33,152 nt of DNA. Origin: Armadillidium nasatum. Lineage: Eukaryota > Arthropoda > Malacostraca > Isopoda > Armadillidiidae. This document shows, piece after piece, positions 1-18,212 of this stretch. The translations under genes were made by a program, and so were the position numbers. Location: positions 1 to 33,152 of the forward strand of contig SEYY01010759.1 of NCBI GenBank assembly GCA_009176605.1, read 5' to 3'. The notes under the pieces are model-generated. The model was not told the origin of the DNA and ran no database searches. It saw only the letters and a list, made by a program, of their open reading frames with translations. How positions within the stretch are numbered: the first letter of the stretch is position 1; every line of letters starts with the position of its first letter.

Positions 1-459
1 AAGACCAGAAAGGAATTAAGTTTTGTGCCAGACTCTATTGAAAGCTTTTGATATGCACAGCGCGACAGTAAAAGATTCACCGAAATTCCGAAGAACGGAG
101 GACCAAGTGTCAGAGAGAAGGGAAAAAAGATCACCAGTTGAGCTTTCCTTACGAAAGCCATATTGTCGATCAGAGATTAGATTAGAAGAATTGAGATGTT
201 TCCAAATCTTCCTGTTAAGTATAGATTCGAAAACTTTAGAAAGAACGGAAGTGAAAGGAATGGGACGGTAGGTAGAGGGTTGAGAGGGGTCCTCTTTTTC
301 GGCACAGGTTGAATGAGCGCATGTTTCCAACAAAGTTAAAGTAGAAAGACAGAGACGAAATAGTTTACCAAGGTAGGGTGCAAGCTCTGAAGCACAAGTT
401 TTGAGAACCACAGGAAGAAATACCATCAGGACCATGCGCCTTCTTAGTATTAAGCTCAA
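1..459 (-). pseudogene. LINE reverse transcriptase, N-terminal part
   Basis: The minus-strand frame reads through the RT finger region: YRPI, then LSKVFESILNRKIWKHL, DRQYGFRK, and a degenerate ISKAFNRVWHK, where related copies have DISKAFDRVWHK. The first catalytic Asp is therefore replaced by Cys in this copy (CISKAF). The frame is open to the window edge. It matches the plus-strand copy at 5328-5867 almost residue for residue. The domain copies the element RNA into DNA; this copy is a decayed fossil. Confidence 0.82.
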
Positions 460-1160
460 AGAGAGCTGAAATGATGTCTTTAGAAGAAATTACAATTTTA
501 GGCATAAGTGAGTTGAAATAGTATGAGCACCTCTGGAATCGTTTGAGGTTGAATGAAGGGCAAAAGTTTGAAAGAAGAGTTCAACTTTAGAAGAAGGCAA
601 AACGACAGTTGTACAGCCAGAATATACTAGAGAAGTGAAAGAGAAAGAAGCAAAGTTGGAATTGAGATTTTTTGAAAAATGTCAGAGAGGACGCGAGGAA
701 GAGGAACCAGAAAGATTATTGCATTTACGACGTGGAAATGAATTTTTGGTGTTGAGGATAGTAGATTTTGCACAATTCCGGGATAAAATATAAGTTGCAT
801 GAGTTTCTGGAGTTTGAAGACTATTGAAATCCCTGAAGGCAGCATCTCTGCGGCTGATATCATGAGAACAAGCAGAGTTAAACCAAGGTTTGTTTGGTTA
901 AGTAGAAGGGAAATAATATGGAATAAACGCCCTCATGTCAGAAAGAATCATCTCGGTTATGCGTTCTGCACACTCCAACTCGTAAAGAAATAGTTATCAT
1001 TCCATGGGAAATCAGAAAAGTACAACCGCAAGTCAGACCACAGAAATGACAGAAACGTTTCCTCGACGAAGGCGGGGGCCGTTCTTGTGGAAGACTTGAA
1101 GAGACAGATCAAGATATAGAAATAAGAATTTGATCGGATGAACCCAGAGGAGGAAAGAGT

Positions 1161-1571
1161 TTAACAGTTAAGTATAAGGATAAGAAGTAGGAAAAGATCA
1201 AGTATGTAGGAATCATCTCCAAGACTGCGATGAATACGGGTAAGGTGATGCATCAACTGAACAAGGATATTCTGGATAGGAAAGTGGTAGGCGAGTTCAC
1301 CAGCTGGATCATGAGAATTATATGAAAGCCATTGACGGTGGTGAGCGTTGAAATCACCTAAAATGATGAATTCGGAGAAAGGAGAAGAAAAAAGAATGTT
1401 CTGCTTTGGAGTTAAGATAGTCGAAGAATTATTTATAATCTGTAGAGTCAGATGATAAGTAGACAGAAGAAATGAATTTCGTTGTAGAGTTGCAAGAGTG
1501 TTAAGCCATAAAGTAGAAAATTCAGAAGACTCCAAATTAGAGACATGAGAACAAACAACATCGTTGCGCAC
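1161..1571 (-). pseudogene. LINE endonuclease domain (EEP/APE type) fragment
   Basis: The open frame carries the motif ILGDFNAHH, the Asp-x-Asn core typical of APE-type LINE endonucleases, followed by a DPAGELAYHF-like segment and YILDLFL, matching the family's LDLF strand. The domain would nick target DNA to prime reverse transcription. It lacks the N-terminal third of the domain and ends in stops before the linker, so it is not functional as it stands. Family membership is clear from the motifs; the fold is inferred. Confidence 0.75.
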
Positions 1572-1582
1572 ATATGCTTATA

Positions 1583-2349
1583 ATTAAGAGCTTATACAAA
1601 TAAGCGATAGTCCAAGTTTTATTCCTTGGAAATCTAGCAAATCTAGTAAATTCCCCCTTTTATTTCAACTACTTTAAAAGAGACATTAATTTGAGCAGAG
1701 TTTGAGAGTTCTTGCTTTATTTGGGTTGAAAGTGTTATATTCCTACTAGGCTAGAATTTACCTATTTTACCTTTAAAATTTTACTTAAGTGCTTATAAAA
1801 TAAGCAATAGTCCAAATTTTATTCCTTGGAAATCTAGTAAATCCCCGAAATTCCCCCTTTTATTTCAACAATTTGAAGAACATTTTCAATGGTGAGTTCT
1901 TTATTAAGGGGGTTGTGACATTTTTTTGGCCAAAATTCGTTTTTTTTGGGATAAAATTTTTTATTTTGAAGATAAAAGATTCAAACTTGGTAGTTGAACA
2001 TAATTGGAGAAGATACAAACATATGCATACTTGCAAAATTTTTGTAGGGTCAGTGGTTTAGGAGATCCCCACCCACCCCATTTTTTAATAAGTACAAGTA
2101 TGCATATGCGTGTATCTTCCCCAATTTGTTCAACTACCAAGTTTGAATCTTTTATCTTCAAAATTAAAAATTTTATACCAAAAACAAATTTTGGCCAAAA
2201 AATGTCGCGACGTCCTTAATTTCAATTTATTAATTGCAGGCTAAATTTACTAGAATTAGGTTTATTCTTAGTAGAGCAGTTACAGAACTGCATTAAGTGC
2301 TTTCTAGGGCTTCCAACGCCATAGAAAATCCCAAAACTTTTCCAAGGTA
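1583..2349 (+). repeat. Left LTR remnant with internal tandem duplication
   Basis: Segments match 4724-5077 of the right LTR. A block containing AAATAAGCGATAGTCCAA occurs at about 1595 and again at about 1803, with the GAGCAGAGTTTGAGAG block between them, so the order is y-x-y-z where the right LTR has x-y-z. This indicates a tandem duplication with a period of about 205 bp, or two overlapping truncated LTRs. The LTR is interrupted by the MITE at 1908-2215. The right boundary is about where CCATAGAAAATCCCA ends. Confidence 0.7.
1908..2215. mobile_element. 308-bp MITE with long terminal inverted repeats and TTAA target duplication
   Basis: The first about 105 bp and last about 110 bp are inverted copies of each other (shared core GGCCAAAATTTG-like, then GAAGATAAAAGATTCAAACT), around a spacer of about 85 bp. 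TTAA lies at 1904-1907 and again at 2216-2219. The homologous right LTR at 4961-4964 shows the empty site with a single TTAA, so insertion and target duplication are directly visible. TTAA targets are typical of piggyBac-related elements and also of Sola3. The ends start with GG rather than the CCC usual for piggyBac, so the superfamily is left open. Short open frames here are by-products of the inverted repeat. Confidence 0.9.
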
Positions 2350-2540
2350 TAAAAATACTTGCTTGTAACTATCTAACTGTTAAGATAGATCCAAAATCTA
2401 TTATTTTAATTATAATTTTACTAATTTTTTTTTTTTTTCTTATCCTGTTCCCTTTATTACTTGCGATTTACTTCTAGCCTGGATGAAAGCATTTAACTTT
2501 AAATTTTATTGTTTAACAAATTAAATTGCTTATTAATTAA

Positions 2541-2900
2541 ATGGTGGAATTTGATGAATGACGTTCGTTAAATCGCCTTCTTGTTATTGAAAAAGAAGAT
2601 ATGAAACAGTATATTGAGGTTATGTTTTTTTTCAAAAATTAAAGCTAATACCTGCTATTCATATATTTTAAAGAAATTAGAAGAAATTAAAAATTGCATT
2701 AAACTATTTGAAAAGGAAATAAAACTATTCTTTCTAACATAGTAAAATTTGAGTCTTAAGATAATTTTTATGAAATTGAGCGTGATAATGCCTTAGATTT
2801 TATAATTGACATTGAAGAAAAAGTTGCCATTGCTGCAGACAATTTTGCCAAATCCGGCAACCAGTATATTGCAAGCAAAGAATATGTTAGCCTTTTTACT
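2541..2900 (+). pseudogene. Degenerate gag start of the old LTR element
   Basis: The sequence from the ATG at 2541 aligns with the young gag start at 28339: same spacing after the LTR, MVEFDE against MAEFEE, and a shared RLLVIE segment. It has a stop at codon 7 and several later stops and indels. Similarity with the young gag fades near 2900, before the DUF1759-like core. It is a dead copy of the Gag N-terminal helical region. Confidence 0.75.
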
Positions 2901-3010
2901 AGTTTTCATGCAAACGCCAGTACTAACATTAATGATACGCTTATGCTTAATTTAGATTTGGTTGTAAATAAAAAAAAAAAAAAAATAAAAAATAAAAAAA
3001 ACCTCCCATT

Positions 3011-3493
3011 TTGATGAGTGAAATTGAGGTTAATGATGTTGATAGTAATTATAAGAGTAAATCTGATAATGACAATAATGATAATATATTATTAGCACAT
3101 TTAGATACTAGATCTGAGCACAGCTGTTGTACTAGCCCTATAATTACAGGACTTCATATAGATTTGAGTTTTCTGCATAATGCTTGTTCTGATGTACCTA
3201 ATTTAGTTTCTCCTAAAGAAAAATTTTGCTTTCTTGGTGCTTTTGATATTAAATTTGAAGAATTTGGTTTAAAAATGGGTTTTGATAATTTAAAACTAGG
3301 ACATCGTATTAACTCATTGCATGATTTGCATGACTTTAAAGATTTTGTTGAATTAAATGCCTTAATGAAGGTAAATGTGTTGCAGCATTTATTTCTTTTC
3401 AAAATTGAAAGATTTATTAATGGGATTTGCTTTAATACTGATCAAAATATATTGATCATTTTCTTTATACTAGACAATTACCTATTAAATTAA
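3011..3493 (+). pseudogene. Unassigned ORF in the middle of the old LTR element
   Basis: A 160-residue open frame, acidic at its N-terminus (runs of D/N) and then hydrophobic. It does not match the young element's Gag at the same relative place. The segment LLAHLDTRSEHS loosely resembles the LDTGS/LDSGS active site of retroelement aspartic proteases with the catalytic Gly changed, so a protease remnant is one possibility; this is weak. It follows an A-rich tract (2970-3000). No RT, RNase H or integrase motif was seen between here and 3900. Function unknown. Confidence 0.3.
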
Positions 3494-4137
3494 AATTTTA
3501 TGGTCCTCTCCTCTTGCTTTATTAATTTAAATTTTGCCAGCAGTTTTTTCTGCACTAAATGAATTAATCAAAGTGTCTTTTTATATCTTTAAGTTTTGGT
3601 TTGTTAAAGTAGTGGATATTATTCAATACAAGTGTGTTTTTCTTTGTTGGATCTGGTGCATGCTAGTTGCCTATATTAAAATTAAAGTTCATTTTTTGTA
3701 AAATGAAAACAATGCTAAGACTATTTCCTCATTTATTGAGCATTTTATTTTATTTATTTATTTATTATTATTAATTTTTTTTTTGTGCAATCTACCCTCA
3801 GGGTAGAATTTCTGAGTTTCCTCATTTTGATTTTGTTGTTTTAAATGCTATATTGTTGAGAGAAACACATTTTAAACAAATGCTTACAACATTTTCTTAC
3901 AATTCCTGAAGGAGAGAATGGATGATTATGAATGGCTTTCTCCTTTAGTTATAAGTAGTTTCTAGTATTTTAATTTTAAGGTATTTGCAGGCTTATTTTA
4001 GCATTGTAAAGATTAGATTTAAATTTAACTTTGTAGGCTTTGCATTGTAGAAAATATCACGTTAATGCTGGATTGATTTTGATTTGATTGATTTAAATTT
4101 TTATTCTTGCTTATCAATTTAAATTTAAATTCTTGCT
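3494..4137. other. Remainder of old LTR element interior, no intact gene
   Basis: AT-rich, stop-filled sequence. From about 3905 it aligns with the end of the young gag and its 3' untranslated tail (shared ATTCCTGA.GGAGAG and ATTTTAGCATTGTAAAG), ending in TTTAAATTTAAATTC just before the right LTR. The part between 3494 and 3900 has no recognised match in the window. Confidence 0.6.
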
Positions 4138-7500
<3,363 letters not shown>

Positions 7501-7841
7501 TATCAGGCCACATTCGATGCCTCATTGGTTACAACGGGATTCATCCGTAACCAATCAGGATGCAGGAACCCTTTCTATTGACTTTGTCAACGTCCGTGGT
7601 CTTCGTGCTAATATCGAATCCGTAGAATATCACCTCTCGAACTCTTATCCTAACCTTTTACTTCTGTCTGACACCCATTTGGACAGGGATTCTTTCTCTA
7701 AAAACCTTACTGTCTCTAACTACAACTTTTTTCACAGACCAAATAGTGGAGTCTGTGCCTATATTAACATTAACACTCTTGCGACACGTCTCGTAAATCT
7801 AGAATCTCCTAATTTCGGTGTTCTGAACATAAACAATAAAA

Positions 7842-8383
7842 TTGTCTTGGAAACCACATATCACAATGGTTGCTAAAGCGGCCTCTAAGAAGCTGGGAAT
7901 ACTATTCAGGTCGCGAGAATTTATTTCTTCTGAGCAGTTGCTCCAATTATATAAGGGTCTTATTCGCCCTTGTGTGGAGTACTGTTCTAACATTTGTGGG
8001 GCTCCGGCTCCTCCACTCTTCTGGATAGGGTTGAGTCTAAAGCTAAAAGATTAATGAACTGTTCCCTACTTTCAAACTCTCTTGACCCCCTATCTCTGCG
8101 AAGTGACGTTGGCACTATCTCTTTTCTATAGGTACTACAATGGCAGGTGCTCGAAGGAATTGACCTCTCGCATTCCTCAACCTTTGCGTCGCCCAAGGGG
8201 TGCCCTGCTTTCGCACCAATTTTGTGTGGATGCTGGAAACCCCAGGATAGCCTGCTGTGGTGCCGCCTCCTTTCCAGCTACCTTGTCCTGTGGAACTCTC
8301 TACCATCACCTATTTTTCCTCCTATATTTAAGCTTTCTCTCTTCAAGGCTTCCGTATGTGCCCACCTGAGGGATGTGCGTTAG
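7842..8383 (+). pseudogene. LINE C-terminal region after RT, frameshifted
   Basis: Blocks WKPHITMVAKAASKKLG, SEQLLQLYKGLIRPCVEYCS, FYRYYNGRCSKEL and IPQPLRRPRG follow one another in two or three frames. They match the same blocks in copies 2 and 5. This region lies after the RT palm/thumb in Jockey-like ORF2. Stops and shifts at about 8040 and 8150 make it non-coding now. Confidence 0.78.
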
Positions 8384-8461
8384 GTTCGAGTTTGAGTGAG
8401 TTTTCTTCCTTTTGTATGCGCACCCTCCTTGAAAAGGGCTCTGCCCGTGAGTGGTGGATTG

Positions 8462-8654
<193 letters not shown>

Positions 8655-8734
8655 ATGGAGCGATAAAATTTTTTTTACCGATACCAATTCTAAGACTTTC
8701 AACTTTACCGATACCGATTCTGAACTTTGAGGTA

Positions 8735-10107
<1,373 letters not shown>

Positions 10108-10830
10108 TGCCATCACTCAATCGGCAGAGGCCTTTTCAAGGATGGAGCATAATTAAAGGATAAAGAAAACTCACCCAATCCCGAACCTAACATAGATCCC
10201 TTAGGCGGGCACAGACAGAGGATTTAGAGGTTTTTTAAATACAGCAGGAAAAACTGAAGATAGAGTTCCACAGAACAGATGTGGCTGGAAAGGAGTAATT
10301 TGCAATGCTCACACAAAGTTCAGGTGCAAGCAAGTCACCCCTTGTGCTGCAAGGGCGACGCAATGGTGGTGAAATGCGAGAGGTCAACTCCTTCGAGCAC
10401 CAGCCGTTGTATTACCTATAGAAAAAAAAGAGAGTGCGTCAACGTCACCTATCAGAGAAAGAGGATCAAGGGAGTTTGAAAGTAGGGAACTGTTTATTAT
10501 CCTTATCTAAAAGAAGGGTGGAACCGGAACCACCCAAAATGTGAGAACTGTACTCAGTGCTAGGACGGATAGACCCCTATATAATTGGAGTAATTGTTTA
10601 GAAGAAAAAAATTCTCGCAATCTGAACAGAACTCCCTGCTTTTTAGAGGCAACCTTTGTGACATGATGTTTCCAAGATAATTTATTGTTTATGTTCAGAC
10701 TAGAAATATATACGTTGTTTACAGGTGAGACGAGAGAGCCGCCGAAGGAGATAGGAAAGTGTTTTTTAAAGAAAGATATGAAGCTGAGTTTTCAGAGTTG
10801 AATTTCACAAGGTTGTGGTGGCACCACCGG
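10108..10830 (-). mobile_element. LINE copy 5, 3' part (same family as copy 3)
   Basis: The minus strand carries KKTLSYLLRRL-like end-of-RT sequence, NINNKLSWKHHVTKVA, LLQLYRGL, FYR-YNGWCSKEL and a 3' untranslated region that parallels copy 3 (TTAGGTTCG, GAGTTTTCTT, CCTTGAAAAGG). It has several stops and shifts. The 3' end stops at the equivalent base of copy 3 (GAGTGATGGCA against GAGTGGTGGAT) and continues as dinucleotide repeat. The small open frame at 10279-10479 on the opposite strand is a shadow. Confidence 0.8.
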
Positions 10831-13799
<2,969 letters not shown>

Positions 13800-13800
13800 C

Positions 13801-13890
13801 GAATTTTTCTTGTGGTAAATGTGGTGTGATTTTCCTTCAATATTGATACGCACTACATCAAGAACTTCACTTGGAGGCCTTTCCAAAACA
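13801..13890 (-). CDS. Candidate extra exon of the minus-strand gene
   Basis: On the minus strand a short open stretch reads [20 protein letters not shown] and continues with basic residues to KKNS, followed by GTATAT, a possible splice donor at the edge of the (TA)n array. It looks protein-like and is in the same frame as the long exon at 13971-15815. The 80 bases between hold three in-frame stops, and no donor/acceptor pair I tried restores phase cleanly. It may be a downstream exon with a mis-set boundary or old coding sequence. No family recognised. Confidence 0.3.
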
Positions 13891-13970
13891 CTTGTTTCAG
13901 ACTACTTTATGTTTTTTTCCTCAATTGAACCTTTGAATCTTCTTAACTTTTTCATATTTATTTATTTGTA

Positions 13971-15815
13971 TTATTGGCATAATTTACATTTTCTTTGATT
14001 ACGTTTCCTCGTTTTAACTTTTGTTTCAAAAGGAAGGGAAGAAATATAATTGTTCTTCAGTCCAGTTGGAGGTGCACTTACGTTGTAGTCATCTTTGATT
14101 GGATCCACATATGCGAGGTGATCATCTGGCAGTTCAATGGATTCTTCTGAATTACCAAAATTTTCTTCTTTCTTAATGCAAGCACATCCATCATAGGTTT
14201 TAAAAGCTTTTAGAGTAACTGTATCATTCAAACCAAGATCATTGTTTACACAAAGTGGAGTAACAACTAATTCCTTTTTTTTTCTTTTAGGAGGAGCTTT
14301 AAAGGAACTAAGACTACTGTAATTTTCATTCTTTAAAAACTTATGCCTAGGAAATAAATCAAACCCAGAATTATCATTTTTCTTATTAGTTTTATACTTC
14401 TCAATTGCATTAGACTTTAAATTCTTTTTAGCATTTTTATTATTATTATGAACACTATTTTCCTTATGTGGAATGCTAAGTGAAGAAACTGATGATGACC
14501 TCAAATTTTTCTTATTTGAATTTTTAGAAGTTTGTTTTGATGGTAAATTGCTAAAAAGCTTTGCGAAACTAGTATCAAAATCGGAGTTATTACAACGACA
14601 TGGATTCAAAAGTTGACACATATAGGATCTATTTTTTAAAATTTTACAACATTTTGTTATTTTAGGAGCTTTTTCTATTCCACAAACTTCGAAATTTTCA
14701 CTCTCATTCATTTCACAGAGAAAATTGGCTTGTCCTAAGCTACTGAGTCTGTCTTTTGAATCATCATGATCACTTAAGTAAGCTTCGAAAAATTCTGGTC
14801 CCTTTCTTTAAGTCCCCAAACTTATCATGACGCCGACTCATCGTGAACGATTCAATATTTAAATTATAGTGTGAAGGTCTAGAGTATATGTGGTCCTGTG
14901 TATCGATAACACTTGAACTATTTTCACAAGAATTTGGGAGTAATTGGCAAGGTATGGCTGAACAATTTTTGACTCTAGAACTGCCCAAATTTTTGTGCAC
15001 AATTTTTTTTGGCCTTGAGTAATCCTGAATGGATACCAAATTATGACTCAATATATCTAATTCTTTTCGCTCTTTGGTTTCATCTTTCACAGGAACACTG
15101 AATTCTAAATCATTATTTTCGTCAACTGTGGCAATAGGCAATTCAAATTCTAACTCATATTCCTCCGACTTAAAACTTACATCAGCCAAAGGGTCATATG
15201 CTTCTTCTTCCTCCACTTTAGTGAATATTTCTTGTTTCACCAGACTTGATAAATTATTTTCCTTAACACAAGAAGAGTCTCCATTACCTAACTGCCATTT
15301 AATTTCACAATTATTTTCAATAGAATTTTCTGAAAGGTCAGAGGATTCAGATTTACAAAGACATGATTCTGTATCATTATCGACATAGCTCCTATATTGT
15401 ATGTCTTTATCTTGACTAATATTTATACCTGAAGAGCCTCCTATATCTCTATCACTTAGAAAAGATATGAGATCCTGCCGAGTTCTGGCATTAATATTTC
15501 TACTTTCTTCTACACTTTGGAAGTTATTGACTAGAAGATTATATTTATTTTCAAAGAAATTCTCATTTTCATTGGAAGGCATATTAGTAGAAAACATTTT
15601 ATCATCTAGTGCCACAAAAGGCTCTTGTTGCTGAATGGTATTGCCAGATTGCCATAGTAGAGTATGCTGACTTTTGTGAACACCTTCAAAATCGAAGGTA
15701 CTGGTGTTCAATTTCTGAAGCAAACTTTCCTCTTCTCTATCAGTCATAGAATGGCTTCCCAAATCTGAATGTATGCCACTGCTGTTATTGATGTAACATT
15801 TCAAATCTTTCTCAT
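13971..15815 (-). CDS. Long exon of an unrecognised gene, with one frameshift
   Basis: The minus-strand exon begins after a good acceptor (TTTCATTTGCAG, boundary at 15815) and reads DEKDLKCYINNSS onward. It is Ser/Asn/Glu-rich with an acidic block (VEEEEAYDPLADVSF, EEYELEFELP), later Lys-rich patches (APPKRKKKEL, KTRKRNQRKCK) and scattered Cys. There is no transmembrane segment or known fold. The frame ends at TGA 14772-14770. A +1 shift between 14773 and 14811 opens a frame reading KGPEFFEAYLSDHDDSKD that continues unbroken to 13971, giving about 610 codons in total. It could be a transcription-regulator-like disordered region. Unlike its surroundings it holds no repeats. Assembly indel, true frameshift or pseudogene cannot be told apart. 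Confidence 0.5.
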
Positions 15816-16247
15816 CTGCAAATGAAAGAATAAACACATAAGCCTCAAATAAAAACACTATCATAAAAGGCAAATATAGTAAATAAATAAATAGTAAAAA
15901 CCTGTCAAGTAATTGGTAATTTAGAACAAAATAAATAATGCTATTGTACACCAGAAATGTCCATGGTTTTATGAAAGCAACCCTTCTGAGGCTTTCTTTA
16001 GCCAAAAAATTAAGCTAAATTTTAGGGTGGTTCGTTATTATTATTTTGAGAAGATGCAAAATAGCCTTGAACATATTAAATTCTTAGTTTCTTTTAAATT
16101 TGCTACTATAAAGGCAAACTACTACTTTAAGACACTTAATATAATAAATATAGTACAAAATCTCAACACCTTCTACTAAATTATTATATTATTCATTAAG
16201 ATTAGAAGATTTGAGGCTGTTTCAAAGGGTAAACAGAAAAATCAAGT

Positions 16248-16433
16248 TCAGAAATGCAAATTAGAATTATTTGAATTCACATGCCAAGTTTCTTTAAAAT
16301 ATATGCCAATAAAATCTTCAAAGCATCTTAGGCAAATTTCAGAAGGCAACAAATGGTCAAAATTAAAAAATACACGGTTTTCCAAAACTTTCTCCAGGTT
16401 TATCAAGTGCAGTTTACACACCAAAGAAAACAA
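16248..16433 (-). pseudogene. Small ORF with a ZAD-like Cys pair
   Basis: The minus-strand frame reads FDHLLPSEICLRCFEDFIG, which resembles the second half of insect-type zinc-finger-associated domains (D.LP..IC..C...). An upstream VCKLH could be the first metal pair but lies too close and lacks the second Cys. No start ATG or clean splice sites were found. hAT element A is inserted 15 bp upstream. It may be a relic exon or chance. Confidence 0.22.
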
Positions 16434-16621
16434 TTTGGATTTGTTAATAGGGACCGACTGGGGCTGAAATTTGCCGGAGTTGCCTAAAATTTGTAGAGAT
16501 CAAAAGCACTGAAATTTTAAGGTTAAGAAAATTAAATATAATTTTAATTGATTTATTTAATTATAAGGAAAGAGTAGAATAGTCAACATTCACTTAAACT
16601 AATGATTATATGCATTTTCTC

Positions 16622-16692
<71 letters not shown>
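16622..16692. repeat. Poly(A) tract of about 71 bp inside hAT element A
   Basis: An uninterrupted A-run after TTTTCTCC. The homologous place in element B (17678-17719) has a shorter A-run, so the tract is a length-variable part of the family rather than an independent retroelement tail. Confidence 0.95.
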
Positions 16693-16696
<4 letters not shown>

Positions 16697-16904
16697 TGAA
16701 TTTTTTTTTTCCTGATTCACAATGATTCAACAAGTTTACTTAGGTAAAACCATAAATTAAAGTTTGAAAAAATGTGATATAAAATTATGAATATAACCTG
16801 TATTTATACATATCATTGCTATTTTACTGCTGTGTATCAAACTTCTATCATTTAGTTACATTATTTCAAAATTATTATTTTGTTTTTACTTTCAGTCCCA
16901 ATGG

Positions 16905-17150
16905 CTAAAAGATAAGCTTCAGCAGTATAGGAAGGAGTACTTTACAATGTTTCCGGATTGACTCGAAATAGCTAAATGTAACATCTGCAGCCTGGAAATT
17001 AGAAGAGGACCCCCGGGTGCCCCAAGTAAAAAAATTTTCAACCAAATCTTTATGGGGGCATCTAAAAATCAAAACACAAAGATGAACATTCATTAGCAAA
17101 AGAGGAGCGGTCAAAAGAAACAGAAATTCAGGAAAATATTGAAAAAACAA
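16905..17150 (+). pseudogene. Decayed BED-type zinc finger exon in hAT element A
   Basis: Preceded by a splice-acceptor-like GTTTTTACTTTCAG (ending about 16895). Across stops the plus strand encodes EIAKCNICSLEIRRGPPGAP and later LWGHL, matching the better copy in element B. BED fingers bind DNA and are common at the N-terminus of hAT transposases. This copy has a stop after MFPD and shifts after the Cys pair. The apparent minus-strand ORF here is a shadow. Confidence 0.65.
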
Positions 17151-17677
17151 GAAGAAAAATCTTAATTTTCTTACATTTTGTTTGATTTAATCCATCATTA
17201 ATAAGTATAATTTGCCATATTAACCCAGACAGGCAAACCCCGGTTTTCTCTGATTTTTAGCCAGGGTTGGTTGAGGCCAGTACACCAGTCAGTTCAAATT
17301 TGTTAAGATAGTTTACACATTTTTTGTTAGAATTACTAACTTCAGCAAAATTAAGATTAGGAAATTAAAAAATAAATTATACATTTAATTTGCTAATTAA
17401 CATTTTTAAAATCAACAAATGTAATTGACATTAGGGTATGTTGTAATATTTTCTTACTTACATTCAGATATATCATATATAGGGACCGACCGGGGCTGGA
17501 ATTTGGCTGGGGCCGGGGTTCTGGCCGGAGTTTCCTAAAATTTGTAAAGAGGTCTAAAGCACTGAAATTTTAGGTTAAGAAAATTAGATATAAATTTAAT
17601 TGAGGTTTATTTAATTGTGAGGAAGTAGTAGAATAGCCAACATTCACTTAAATTAATGATTATATGCATTTTCTCCG

Positions 17678-17723
<46 letters not shown>

Positions 17724-17948
17724 TAAAAAAAAGTACAAAAATTAAAAAAAATAAAAATTCTAATTCATAATAGTGATTCAACAGGTTTACCTAGGTAAAA
17801 CCCTAAGGTAAAGTTTGAAAAAATGTAAGATATAAAATTATCAATTTAACCTGTATTTATATATATTATTGTTATTTTATTGTTATGTATCAAACTTGTA
17901 TCATTTAGCTACATTATTTCAAAATTATTATTTTGTTTTTATTTTCAG

Positions 17949-18182
17949 TCAATATCGCTAAAAAAAAAAAATCAGCTTCTGCAGTATTGGAGTACTTTAC
18001 AATGTTTCAGGATAGGCTCGAAATAGCTAAATGTAACATCTGCAGTCAGAAAATTAGAAGAGAACCTCCGGGTGCCACAAGTAAAAAATTTTCAACCAAA
18101 TCTTTATGGAGTATCTAAAATCAAAACACAAAGATGAACATTTACTAGCAGAAAAGGAGCTATCAAAAGAAACAGAAAAGAA
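17949..18182 (+). pseudogene. BED-type zinc finger exon with splice acceptor, hAT element B
   Basis: After TTTTTATTTTCAG (acceptor ending at 17948) the plus strand reads VLEYFTMFQDRLEIAKCNICSQ and on to KKFSTKSLW. The Cys-x2-Cys pair and the LW before the His pair fit the BED pattern. A one-base loss at about 18112 turns the expected H-L-K-S-K-H into an early stop. This looks like one exon of a hAT transposase gene, trapped in a non-autonomous derivative. It would be a DNA-binding module if intact. Confidence 0.75.
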
Positions 18183-18212
18183 AAAAATCTTAATTTTCTT
18201 ATATTTTGTTTG

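Larger units (their letters stand above)
1..1582 (-). mobile_element. Jockey-like LINE copy 1, 5' half, degenerate, runs off window edge
   Basis: Read on the minus strand this is a non-LTR retrotransposon in the order endonuclease (1571 to 1161), linker with a PWF-like stretch (about 1000 to 600), then the N-terminal part of reverse transcriptase (459 to 1). The rest of the RT lies outside the window. Copies at 5200-6902 and 9450-9978 share the linker and RT sequence closely, so the family assignment rests on three independent copies here. The reading frame is broken between endonuclease and RT. The 5' end is truncated where it meets the LTR sequence at about 1580. Similar proteins are usually labelled Jockey or transposon BS RNA-directed DNA polymerase in crustaceans; the exact clade is inferred. 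Confidence 0.85.
16448..17298 (+). mobile_element. hAT element A (851 bp), 8-bp target duplication TTTGTTAA
   Basis: The left end TAGGGACCGACTGGGG pairs with the right end, whose complement reads TTTGAACTGACTGGTG. TTTGTTAA is present at 16440-16447 and 17299-17306. The 8-bp duplication and the TAGGG start are hAT hallmarks. Inside are a 71-bp A-tract (16622-16692) and a decayed BED-finger exon. It is a sister of element B, 180 bp away, and lacks a transposase catalytic domain. Confidence 0.85.

Noticed and set aside
1873..2219. Three overlapping ORFs of 62-71 residues
   Set aside because: They lie inside the MITE and mirror each other because of its inverted repeats.
15074..15388. 104-residue plus-strand ORF
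   Set aside because: Ser-rich shadow of the acidic minus-strand exon; no independent start context or motif.
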